A program made the position numbers and the translations under genes. From Fortiea sp. LEGE XX443 (lineage in GTDB: Bacteria; Cyanobacteriota; Cyanobacteriia; Cyanobacteriales; Nostocaceae), in the NCBI RefSeq assembly GCF_015206815.1, contig NZ_JADEXZ010000014.1, positions 31,095-95,094 of the forward strand: a DNA stretch of 64,000 nucleotides, given 5' to 3'. Position 1 is the first letter of the stretch. Each line of letters begins with the position of its first letter. The notes beneath the pieces were generated by a model. It was not told where the DNA came from. It did not search any database and saw nothing but the letters and a program-made list of their open reading frames with translations. Shown one piece after another: positions 56,086 to 64,000 of the stretch.

Positions 56086-56469
56086 ATGCTGACCGATATA
56101 TTGCCTTTTCGTTTTGATTTAGACACAGTTGCGATCGCCGGCGCTAGTCTGTGGTCTTTAGCGCTGTACTTAGGTTTTTCCCCGATAAGTGAGTGGGTAA
56201 TTGAACAGCTAAACCGTTGGTTTAACTTTGCAGAGCGATCGCTTTACACCAGCCAGACAGAATTCGAGAAAACCCGCAAAGCCAGAGAATCTCAAAACGC
56301 CTTTTACGCCTCGCTATTTAGCATTTTGCCATTTTTGGTAGTTGGTGCTTTATTTAGTTGGGGTGTAGAGATTAGTTTAGGTCGCAGTTGGGCAGTTAGT
56401 ATGGGTATACTTGCCTGTATTGGCTCTGGCATTTATGAACTGGGGCGACGGGATGGACAGTCTGATTAA
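56086..56469 (+). CDS. Hypothetical membrane protein
   Basis: A 127-residue protein with an N-terminal hydrophobic segment (about 15-33, VAIAGASLWSLALYLGF), a central amphipathic helix rich in charged residues (about 45-73, ERSLYTSQTEFEKTRKA) and two further helices (about 78-97 and 103-118). It ends in ELGRRDGQSD. I do not recognise a family; it looks like a conserved cyanobacterial hypothetical protein. Confidence 0.7.
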   Translation: MLTDILPFRFDLDTVAIAGASLWSLALYLGFSPISEWVIEQLNRWFNFAERSLYTSQTEFEKTRKARESQNAFYASLFSILPFLVVGALFSWGVEISLGRSWAVSMGILACIGSGIYELGRRDGQSD

Positions 56470-56525
56470 TTCGTAATGATGCTCAAGAGCTTTGCTAACG
56501 TAATTCGTAATTTACATCTTTCCTA

Positions 56526-57785
56526 CTAGCACTGCTTTTCAACTTCCTCGCATACAATCTGCGCTATCTTTTGCGCTGCGCCGCTTTTGCCTCGAACATT
56601 TCTAAGATTAGTTCGCATCTGTGCCAATTTTTCTGAATGAGTTAACAAGTCTAATACCATTTCGCCAATTTCTCGCGGATCAAGTTGACCTACCAGTTCT
56701 GGAACTATTTCTTCTTGCGCCCAAATATTTGGCCATGCTAATAAACCTTTACGCCGCAGAAATAGCCAGTTAATAACTTTGGCAAATGTCGTACCCACTC
56801 CTGGTAAATTAGCTAATAATCCTGGTAGACCATCCCAAGAACGCATCGCATCAAGCTGTTGAGTTGGTAGCAACACAATCATGGGTACGCCTAAAGAACC
56901 AAGTTCAGCCGTGTTTGCGCCAACAGTAGTTAGGCAGATACAACAATGAGATAATATGGCGTAGGCAGGATTTTCTTGGTGTAGCTCTACGTTTAGCCCT
57001 TTACCTGTTTTCAGTAGCGGGTATTCATCGCTTTTTTCTGGGAAAACTAAGGAAGCACCAGAGAATTTAAAAGTTTCTATAAACGGGTTTTTCTGTGGAT
57101 CTGCAAAACTTGCTAAGGTTTGTAATTCTAAAGTTGGCGCTACAGGAATGACAAACTTGGTTTGCGGTCTTTTGGCATAAATGTATTCAGCAATAGCTAA
57201 AGTTAAAGGAACTCCTTGAGTTAATTTTGCTGCTTTTGAGCCGGGGAGAATACCGATGATTTGAGTTTGTTCTTGATCATTTGTAGAGGACGAATAACTA
57301 CTAGCTTCTAGCATTAAATCGCCGACAACTATAAATTTATGGGCGTATTTATGAGATACTTTTTCAGCGACTTTTGGTTTCATTACGCCAAAGCGGTCAA
57401 TCAGGTTATGCCAACGAGCTTCCCATTCGGCGTAAACTACAGTGCGGTATCCTAGTTTTTTACCAATAATCACAGGGAAAATTTGATCGCCACCGAGGAA
57501 AACTACAACACCGCGACTTCTCCAATCCCAGTTCTCATAAGTTTTTCCCCAAAGCAAAAATTTCCAAAAATATTCTGCTGCTTGAACTCTATCAACTTCT
57601 GGGTAGGAAAGTGCGATCGCACTTTCTTTTCCACTCGCATTTGGACAAGGTGACAAAATTACGGAAATTCTTACCCGCTCACGGTCATTACCCAGCTTTT
57701 CCCGCAGTGCTTTTACTACTGGACGTACCCAGGTTGTCACTTCCCCAGGGCCGTTTGAAAGAATGAGGATATCTACTGGACTCAT
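56526..57785 (-). CDS. Lipid-A-disaccharide synthase-related protein
   Basis: A 419-residue protein related to LpxB and its cyanobacterial paralogue (a glycosyltransferase-B-like fold). DILILSNGPGEVTTWV and GDLMLEASSYSS are family markers, with ILPGSKAAKLTQGVPLTL (nucleotide-binding region) and CLTTVGANTAELGSLGVPMIVLLPTQQ. Lipid A synthesis itself uses LpxB; this paralogue's role is unknown but likely involves a glycolipid. It is single and convergent with the preceding small membrane-protein gene. Confidence 0.82.
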   Translation of the reverse strand: MSPVDILILSNGPGEVTTWVRPVVKALREKLGNDRERVRISVILSPCPNASGKESAIALSYPEVDRVQAAEYFWKFLLWGKTYENWDWRSRGVVVFLGGDQIFPVIIGKKLGYRTVVYAEWEARWHNLIDRFGVMKPKVAEKVSHKYAHKFIVVGDLMLEASSYSSSTNDQEQTQIIGILPGSKAAKLTQGVPLTLAIAEYIYAKRPQTKFVIPVAPTLELQTLASFADPQKNPFIETFKFSGASLVFPEKSDEYPLLKTGKGLNVELHQENPAYAILSHCCICLTTVGANTAELGSLGVPMIVLLPTQQLDAMRSWDGLPGLLANLPGVGTTFAKVINWLFLRRKGLLAWPNIWAQEEIVPELVGQLDPREIGEMVLDLLTHSEKLAQMRTNLRNVRGKSGAAQKIAQIVCEEVEKQC

Positions 57786-57871
57786 AAATTAATGGTGAAA
57801 AGTTGTCTAATTAGTTACCTAATTCATGCCTCAATTACACAGGCACTAAAATACTGATATAATTACGGCTT

Positions 57872-58702
57872 ATGTTTGATAACGTTTGTAAATTTCTTGC
57901 CGAATCATTTTCCAGTGACTTTGCAACTTGGCTACTCAATGAGCCAATTACACTCACTGAACTTAGTCCATCTGAATTATCACTCGAACCAATACGTGCG
58001 GATGCACTAATTTTGTTGCAGTCAGACGAAATCGTCCTCCATCTCGAATTCCAAACCAGACCAAAAGCTGATATTCCTTTTCGGATGAGTGATTATCGCT
58101 TACGGGGGTATCGAAAATTTCCCCATAAGCAAATGCGTCAAGTTGTAATTTATTTACAACCAAGCGATTCTGAGCTAGTTTATCAAACGGAATTTGTTTT
58201 AGAAAATAGCTGGCACAGATTTGATGTAATTCGACTTTGGGAACAACCAACCGAAATATTTTTCACTTCTCCAGGTTTGCTTCCTTTTGCAACTCTAAGT
58301 CAAACCGATGATCAAAGGCGAACTTTAGAAGAGGTTGCTGGAGTTATTGAAGCAATTAAGGACACCCGCCTCCGAAGTAATATTGCTGCATCAACAGCCG
58401 TGTTATCTGGGCTAGTATTAAATAAAGACCTAATTAAAAAAGTTTTGCGGAGTGATATTATGCGCGAATCTGTGATTTATCAAGACATTTTGCAAGAAGG
58501 GCTAAAAGAAGGTATTGAACAAGGTATTGAACAAGGTATTGAACAAGGTATTGAACAAGGTATTGAGCAAAAAGCTCAAGAGGTTGCCATCAAAATGATG
58601 AGTAAAGGTATAAGTCTGGAAATAATTGTCGATGTCACAGGTTTAACTGTAGAGCAGGTTCAAAAATTACAAGCTCAAACAGAAGAAACTCAAACGCCGT
58701 GA
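57872..58702 (+). CDS. Rpn-family (recombination-promoting) nuclease
   Basis: A 276-residue PD-(D/E)XK protein. D44 in RADAL, E59 and Q61 in LHLEFQTR and the following helical region are the family core; the C-terminal part has a variable helical tail. The 12-bp unit ggtattgaacaa is repeated five times (58511-58570), giving GIEQ repeats that form a coiled-coil tail. These genes are common in cyanobacteria, perhaps acting in recombination or defence. A second related gene follows. Confidence 0.84.
   Translation: MFDNVCKFLAESFSSDFATWLLNEPITLTELSPSELSLEPIRADALILLQSDEIVLHLEFQTRPKADIPFRMSDYRLRGYRKFPHKQMRQVVIYLQPSDSELVYQTEFVLENSWHRFDVIRLWEQPTEIFFTSPGLLPFATLSQTDDQRRTLEEVAGVIEAIKDTRLRSNIAASTAVLSGLVLNKDLIKKVLRSDIMRESVIYQDILQEGLKEGIEQGIEQGIEQGIEQGIEQKAQEVAIKMMSKGISLEIIVDVTGLTVEQVQKLQAQTEETQTP
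58511..58570 (+). repeat. 12-bp in-frame tandem repeat (GIEQ coding)
   Basis: Five units of ggtattgaacaa (the last ggtattgagcaa) within the Rpn gene. They keep the reading frame and could vary in number between strains. Confidence 0.92.
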
Positions 58703-58732
58703 TATTTATCATACGCGAGTTAGTGATCTATC

Positions 58733-59334
58733 ATGTCTTATGGCGACTTTTCGCTGGCAAGAGTCAAACGCGAGTTTAAGTTAGCTACCGTTGAAACGGA
58801 CGTTTTTTGCACGAAACACAGTCCGTAGAACCTAGCCTTTACCTCAAAGAAGCGTTAAGCGAAACACTACCAATAGCAACAGCGACTGGTTCAGAAAAAG
58901 CTCGCTCAGAGTTAATTATTAGCCCTATTCTTTTAGAAGTTAGGAAAATACTCGAACGCAAGGTCAGCTTTTTTTCGGGTGAAGATTTTACCGTTGCACC
59001 AGATTTAGGCTTAAGTGGAGTGTGTGATTTTTTAATTAGCCGCTCCCCCGAACAAATATTTATCGAAGCTCCTGTCATAGTAATTATTGAAGCAAAAAAA
59101 GGTGATTTAAAACCGGGTTTAGGGCAATGTACCGCAGAAATGATTGCCGCGCAAAAATTCAATGAGACAAATAATATACCAATCAAGACAATTTATGGCA
59201 GCGTCAGCAGTGGAACGGCTTGGCGATTTTTGAAATTAGAAAGGCAAACACTGAGTGTTGATTTGAATAATTGTACCGTTCTATCAGTAGAAATATTACT
59301 AGGGATGTTGATTTGGATGGTGCAGGAGACTTAA
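58733..59334 (+). pseudogene. PD-(D/E)XK-type hypothetical protein, frameshifted
   Basis: An ATG at 58733 starts MSYGDFSLARVKREFKLATVETDVF and runs out of frame at TAG near 58830. The open frame from 58807 continues as LHETQSVEPSLYLKEALSE and carries the nuclease-like core VCDFLISR, VIIIEAKKGD-like VIVIIEAKKG and GLGQCTAEM. Joining them needs one extra T in the 6-T run at 58803-58808, so a -1 frameshift has occurred or the sequence has a homopolymer error. Similar proteins are common in cyanobacteria. It could be rescued by programmed slippage, but this is unproven. Confidence 0.72.
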
Positions 59335-59713
59335 GTATTTTATGCTATGTGAGTGTAGTTTTTGAGGCTTCGCACTCTAAGTGTTTAGTTATGCTTAATA
59401 CCCAGTAATGTCAAATTATTGGTTGGTTATTTGTAACAATAGTTACGCATTTTTTATGCTTTATGACCAAGAGAAAATGAGGTTTATTAAGATAAATTTA
59501 CATTAACTGAGTAATTACTTTTATTTTTTATCAAAATTAGTAAATAAATATTTCATTTTTTATATCAATTTGTGTCAGAAATAAGGCAAAATGCTCTCTG
59601 GGTAAGGTTTTTCTGATAAAAAACTCTTATTGCCGAAAAAAGAAGTCACTTGTGGCAGTATTAGCCGCTCTTAACTTCCAGTAGAGAACACGCATCAAAG
59701 GAGCTTAGGAAGC
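59335..59713. other. 380-bp gap upstream of chlH
   Basis: It should contain the chlH promoter and leader. AAAGGAG (59697-59703) stands 10 bp before the ATG. Otherwise it is A+T-rich with no recognised element. Confidence 0.5.
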
Positions 59714-62700
59714 ATGTTCACCCACGTCAAGTCCACCATTAGACATATTGCGCCTGATAACCTGCGCGGACGTAATTTAATCAAGGTGGTCTATGTCGTG
59801 CTTGAGTCCCAGTACCAGAGTGCATTGTCGCAAGCGGTTCGCACGATTAACTCGAACAGCCCCGATCTTGCGATCGAAATCAGTGGGTACTTAATTGAAG
59901 AACTCCGAGACCCCGAAAACTATGAAGAGTTCCAACGGGATATACAAAGTGCCAATATTTTTATTGCCTCTCTGATTTTTATCGAAGACTTAGCACAGAA
60001 AGTAGTAACAGCAGTAGAACCATACCGCGATAATCTAGACGTTGCCGTTGTCTTTCCCTCAATGCCAGAGGTGATGCGCCTAAATAAAATGGGCAGTTTT
60101 TCCTTGGCGCAGTTGGGTCAATCGAAGAGTGCGATCGCCCAATTTATGCGAAAGCGCAAGGAAAAATCCGGTGCGGGATTCCAAGATGGAATGCTGAAGC
60201 TTTTGCGGACACTGCCCCAAGTACTAAAGTTCTTGCCAATGGAAAAGGCACAGGACGCACGCAATTTCATGTTGAGTTTTCAGTACTGGTTGGGTGGTTC
60301 TTCCGAAAACTTGGAAAACTTCTTGCTGATGCTGGCGGATAAATATGTATTAAAAGGTGCAGAAACACGAAATTCTGCGTCTCTGCAATATCAACCACCA
60401 GTAGTTTATCCTGACATGGGGATTTGGCATCCCTTGGCGACGACCATGTATGAAGATGTCAGGGAATATCTCAACTGGTACACTGCCAGGAAAGATATCT
60501 CCCATGACCTGAAAGATCCATTAGCTCCCTGTGTTGGGTTAGTACTACAACGCACTCACCTAGTTACAGGTGATGATGCCCATTACGTGGCAATGGTGCA
60601 GGAATTGGAATCACTAGGCGCACGGGTAGTACCCGTATTTGCTGGTGGTTTGGATTTCTCCAAGCCTGTGGATGCTTACTTCTACGAACCGACTACCAAC
60701 ACATCCCTAGTTGATGCAGTTATATCTTTAACTGGTTTTGCTTTGGTAGGCGGCCCTGCAAGACAAGATCATCCCAAAGCAATTGACGCACTCAAACGCT
60801 TAAATCGCCCTTACATGGTGGCGTTACCACTGGTATTCCAAACCACAGAAGAGTGGTTAGATAGCGATTTAGGTTTACATCCCATTCAAGTAGCTTTACA
60901 AATTGCCATACCTGAATTAGATGGAGCGATTGAACCGATTATATTATCAGGTAGAGATGGGGCGACGGGGAAAGCGATCGCACTGCGCGATCGCATCGAA
61001 GCAGTAGCCCAACGTGCTTTGAAGTGGGCTAACCTCCGTCGCAAACCCAAACTAAATAAAAAAGTTGCCATCACCGTTTTCAGCTTCCCACCCGATAAAG
61101 GTAACGTCGGGACAGCCGCATATTTAGATGTATTCGGTTCCATCTACGAAGTGATGAAGGCGTTGAAAAACAACGGCTACGACGTACCAGAATTGCCAGA
61201 ATCAGCCGCAGCGTTGATGCAAGAAGTCATCCACGACGCACAAGCCCAGTATGCCAGCCCTGAACTCAACATCGCCTACAAAATGTCAGTGCCAGAATAT
61301 GAAGCACTGACACCTTATTCCCAACGCCTAGAAGAAAACTGGGGGCCACCACCAGGACATCTCAACAGCGATGGGCAAAACCTGCTGGTTTATGGTAAGC
61401 AATTCGGTAATGTTTTCATTGGTGTACAGCCTACCTTTGGTTACGAAGGCGACCCCATGCGCCTGTTGTTCTCCCGTTCCGCCAGCCCTCATCACGGCTT
61501 TGCAGCTTACTACACTTACCTAGAACAAATTTGGGGTGCTGATGCTGTACTGCACTTTGGTACTCATGGTTCCTTGGAATTCATGCCAGGTAAGCAAATG
61601 GGGATGTCGGGTGAATGTTACCCCGATAACTTGATTGGTAATATTCCCAATCTGTACTATTACGCCGCTAACAACCCCAGCGAAGCGACAATTGCCAAAC
61701 GTCGCAGTTACGCCGAGACAATTTCTTACCTGACACCACCTGCGGAAAATGCTGGTTTATACAAAGGTTTGAAAGAACTCAGCGAGTTAATAGCTTCTTA
61801 CCAAACCTTAAAAGATAGCGGTCGCGGTATACCCATCGTCAACACGATTATGGATAAATGCCGCATCGTCAACCTAGATAAAGATATCAACTTGCCCGAA
61901 ATTGATGCCAAAGATATGAACCCCGAAGAGCGGGATAATATTGTTGGCAGCGTCTACCGCAAGTTGATGGAAATTGAATCTCGGTTGTTACCTTGTGGAT
62001 TACACGTCATTGGTAAACCGCCAAGTGCAGAGGAAGCGATCGCCACACTGGTCAATATCGCCAGCTTAGACCGTCAAGAAGAAGAAATCCTCAGCCTACC
62101 CCGCATTATCGCCAGCAGCCTGGGGCGCGACATTGACGAGATTTACCAAAACAGCGACAGAGGCATACTAGAAGATGTCCAACTACTACAAGACATCACC
62201 CTAGCAACTCGCACCGCCGTTCGCGCCTTGGTAGAAGAACAAACTAATGCTGAAGGACGAGTTTCTCTAGTTTCCAAGTTGAATTTCTTCAACATGGGCA
62301 AAAAGGAACCTTGGGTAGAAGCACTGCATCAAGTAGGTTATCCCAAAGTTGACACTTCCGCCTTAAAACCTCTGTTCGAGTATTTAGAGTTCTGCTTGCA
62401 ACAAGTTTGTGCAGACAACGAACTCGGCGCATTACTCCAAGGCTTAGAAGGCGAATACATTCTACCTGGCCCTGGTGGCGATCCCATTCGCAACCCGGAT
62501 GTATTGCCCACAGGTAAGAATATTCACGCCCTCGACCCACAATCAATCCCGACAGCGGCAGCAGTACAATCAGCCAAAATCGTTGTTGATAGACTTTTGG
62601 CACGAAACAAAGCCGAAAACGAAGGTAAATGGCCAGAAACCATCGCTTGCGTCCTTTGGGGAACAGATAACATCAAAACCTACGGCGAATCCCTAGCACA

Positions 62701-63700
62701 AATCATGTGGATGGTTGGTGTACGTCCGGTTCCTGATGCTTTGGGACGGGTGAACAAGTTGGAGTTAATACCCTTAGAAGAGTTGGGACGACCCAGAATT
62801 GACGTAGTAATTAACTGTTCTGGTGTATTCCGCGACTTGTTCATCAACCAGATGAACCTACTTGATCAAGGGGTGAAAATGGCGGCGGAAGCGGATGAAC
62901 CTTTAGAAATGAACTTCGTCCGCAAACACGCACTGCAACAAGCTGAGGAAATGGGAATCAACCTCAGACAAGCCGCAACTCGCGTCTTCTCTAACGCTTC
63001 TGGTTCCTACTCGTCAAACATCAACTTGGCAGTAGAAAACAGCACTTGGGACAGCGAAGCCGAGTTACAGGAAATGTACCTGAAGCGGAAATCCTTCTCC
63101 TTCAATTCCGATAACCCCGGAATGATGGATGAATCCCGGCAGATTTTTGAAAGCACCTTGAAAACTGCTGATGCAACTTTCCAAAATCTCGACTCCTCTG
63201 AGATTAGTTTGACCGACGTTTCCCACTACTTCGACTCAGACCCCACCAAGCTGGTAGCAAGTCTGCGCGGTGATGGTAAAAAACCAGCCTCCTACATTGC
63301 CGACACCACTACAGCCAACGCCCAAGTCCGCACATTATCGGAAACCGTGCGCCTAGATGCCCGTACCAAATTATTAAATCCCAAGTGGTATGAAGGTATG
63401 CTGTCTCACGGTTACGAAGGTGTCCGCGAACTTTCCAAACGGTTGGTAAATACAACAGGTTGGAGTGCAACAGCTGGCGCTGTGGATAACTGGATTTATG
63501 AGGATACTAACGAAACCTTCATCAAAGATGAAGAAATGCAGAAACGGTTGATGAATCTCAACCCTCATTCTTTCCGCAAGATGGTATCCACATTGTTGGA
63601 AGTGAATGGTCGCGGTTATTGGGAAACTAGCGAGGAGAATTTAGACCGCCTCCGCGAGTTGTACCAAGAAGTTGAAGACCGAATTGAGGGCATAGAATAA
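59714..63700 (+). CDS. chlH: Magnesium chelatase subunit H
   Basis: A 1328-residue porphyrin-binding subunit of Mg-chelatase, which inserts Mg2+ into protoporphyrin IX with ChlI and ChlD at the first committed step of chlorophyll synthesis. Characteristic stretches include [23 protein letters not shown] [47 protein letters not shown] and [24 protein letters not shown] [10 protein letters not shown]. Full length matches the family. It is a single gene with a terminator after it; no chlI or chlD is in the window. Confidence 0.97.
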   Translation: MFTHVKSTIRHIAPDNLRGRNLIKVVYVVLESQYQSALSQAVRTINSNSPDLAIEISGYLIEELRDPENYEEFQRDIQSANIFIASLIFIEDLAQKVVTAVEPYRDNLDVAVVFPSMPEVMRLNKMGSFSLAQLGQSKSAIAQFMRKRKEKSGAGFQDGMLKLLRTLPQVLKFLPMEKAQDARNFMLSFQYWLGGSSENLENFLLMLADKYVLKGAETRNSASLQYQPPVVYPDMGIWHPLATTMYEDVREYLNWYTARKDISHDLKDPLAPCVGLVLQRTHLVTGDDAHYVAMVQELESLGARVVPVFAGGLDFSKPVDAYFYEPTTNTSLVDAVISLTGFALVGGPARQDHPKAIDALKRLNRPYMVALPLVFQTTEEWLDSDLGLHPIQVALQIAIPELDGAIEPIILSGRDGATGKAIALRDRIEAVAQRALKWANLRRKPKLNKKVAITVFSFPPDKGNVGTAAYLDVFGSIYEVMKALKNNGYDVPELPESAAALMQEVIHDAQAQYASPELNIAYKMSVPEYEALTPYSQRLEENWGPPPGHLNSDGQNLLVYGKQFGNVFIGVQPTFGYEGDPMRLLFSRSASPHHGFAAYYTYLEQIWGADAVLHFGTHGSLEFMPGKQMGMSGECYPDNLIGNIPNLYYYAANNPSEATIAKRRSYAETISYLTPPAENAGLYKGLKELSELIASYQTLKDSGRGIPIVNTIMDKCRIVNLDKDINLPEIDAKDMNPEERDNIVGSVYRKLMEIESRLLPCGLHVIGKPPSAEEAIATLVNIASLDRQEEEILSLPRIIASSLGRDIDEIYQNSDRGILEDVQLLQDITLATRTAVRALVEEQTNAEGRVSLVSKLNFFNMGKKEPWVEALHQVGYPKVDTSALKPLFEYLEFCLQQVCADNELGALLQGLEGEYILPGPGGDPIRNPDVLPTGKNIHALDPQSIPTAAAVQSAKIVVDRLLARNKAENEGKWPETIACVLWGTDNIKTYGESLAQIMWMVGVRPVPDALGRVNKLELIPLEELGRPRIDVVINCSGVFRDLFINQMNLLDQGVKMAAEADEPLEMNFVRKHALQQAEEMGINLRQAATRVFSNASGSYSSNINLAVENSTWDSEAELQEMYLKRKSFSFNSDNPGMMDESRQIFESTLKTADATFQNLDSSEISLTDVSHYFDSDPTKLVASLRGDGKKPASYIADTTTANAQVRTLSETVRLDARTKLLNPKWYEGMLSHGYEGVRELSKRLVNTTGWSATAGAVDNWIYEDTNETFIKDEEMQKRLMNLNPHSFRKMVSTLLEVNGRGYWETSEENLDRLRELYQEVEDRIEGIE

Positions 63701-63710
63701 CTATCAAAAT

Positions 63711-63734
63711 AGAGACGTTCTAGAGAACGTCTCT
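63711..63734 (+). terminator. Terminator of chlH
   Basis: Perfect inverted repeat agagacgttc-tag-agaacgtctct, 10 bp after the stop, followed by a T-rich stretch. It shares its arms with the hairpin at 54245-54273. Confidence 0.75.
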
Positions 63735-63804
63735 ATTTCTTCAAGCGTTTTACAGATGGGAAAGAATGTACGCACATGAAAATCAGAAATATAATTATAT
63801 AGGA

Positions 63805-64000
63805 CTAGTATTTGATTTCTGAAAAAGCTCCGTACATCTGGAGAGAGAGAAAATCAAAGGTAGTGTTTCGGAAAAACCACTCAAACATCCACTTTAAATG
63901 AGAGAATGTTGGAATTAAAGCGCAAAAACGTCTAACCCAGGTTTTTGCTTGTAACCAAATATCTTCTATAGGATTTTGGGATGGGCAGTTAGGAGCAAAG
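63805..64000 (-). CDS. IS630-family transposase, C-terminal fragment
   Basis: The frame is open to the window edge and ends at a TAG at 63805. Its start lies beyond 64000. The visible 64 residues begin FAPNCPSQNPIEDIWLQAKT, which is the DDE-domain end of IS630-family transposases (the usual LPPYxPELNPIE). It then runs RRFCALIPTFSHLKW to the stop. A copy is therefore inserted just after chlH; the rest cannot be judged. Confidence 0.82.
   Translation of the reverse strand, partial: FAPNCPSQNPIEDIWLQAKTWVRRFCALIPTFSHLKWMFEWFFRNTTFDFLSLQMYGAFSEIKY

Noticed and set aside
1..64000. tRNA or rRNA genes
   Set aside because: No cloverleaf with a GTTCGANTC-type arm or any rRNA segment was recognised on either strand by eye.

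Overview
The window is a stretch of a filamentous, probably heterocyst-forming cyanobacterium (Nostoc/Anabaena/Calothrix type). The evidence is a complete magnesium-chelatase H subunit (ChlH), the fused CbiG/CobJ cobalamin enzyme, very many GCGATCGC (HIP1) octamers, heptanucleotide tandem repeats (attacga, ctcagca), purine-rich repeats of the gcaggag type, many multidomain sensor kinases, and numerous Uma2, PIN, MazF and Rpn-type accessory genes. No rRNA or tRNA gene was seen.

Layout. 1-3.4 kb: 3' end of leuS, a GalU-type nucleotidyltransferase, a Uma2 nuclease and an LD-carboxypeptidase. 3.8-9.6 kb: NTF2-like protein, CHASE2-Ser/Thr kinase, VOC protein, a ruined GGDEF gene carrying a four-helix-bundle gene, and a 2H phosphoesterase-like gene. 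9.8-15.5 kb: a CheY-like regulator and a 1400-residue CheB-CheR-PAS-kinase-receiver protein. 15.8-18.4 kb: cobJ, DUF2087 and a one-spacer CRISPR remnant. 18.4-24.0 kb: a metabolic neighbourhood of cupin, Asp/Asn-hydroxylase-like protein, cyclic amidohydrolase, an alpha/beta-hydrolase lacking its normal catalytic residues, and a histidyl-tRNA synthetase. 24-32.5 kb: small unknown proteins, an acyltransferase, two toxin-antitoxin pairs, RppA, a glycosyltransferase and hisG. 32.9-37.9 kb: a three-gene phosphorelay operon. 37.9-45.4 kb: pyrB, a long di-haem cytochrome with a structured leader, mgtE, a MazF-type pair and an unlisted 44-residue gene. 45.7-64 kb: a GH15-like protein, DUF1232, another sensor kinase, an FtsH homologue without its zinc site, an M23 peptidase, a LpxB-related protein, two PD-(D/E)XK-type genes (one frameshifted), chlH and a truncated IS630-type transposase.

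How it works together. Most neighbours are independent transcription units separated by palindromic repeats, as is usual in this group. Clear co-transcribed sets are hisS plus the alpha/beta-hydrolase (22-bp gap), the sensor/Rcp1-like/hybrid kinase set (5-bp gap, then a TAATG overlap), and three toxin-antitoxin pairs with overlapping reading frames. The most notable items are the FtsH homologue with HEVGY in place of HExxH and Lys in place of the third zinc ligand, the hisS-containing metabolic neighbourhood, the 44-residue gene with its own Shine-Dalgarno and terminator, and the tandem hairpins ahead of the di-haem cytochrome.

Degraded elements are common: a GGDEF gene split around an inserted gene, a Uma2 gene with an internal deletion, a PD-(D/E)XK gene with a poly-T frameshift, a 38-bp fragment resembling the end of rppA, CRISPR repeats with no cas genes, and a MITE-like family with about 11-bp terminal inverted repeats, one copy of which supplies the stop codon of cobJ. 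All family assignments rest on reading motifs in the translations; no database search was run.
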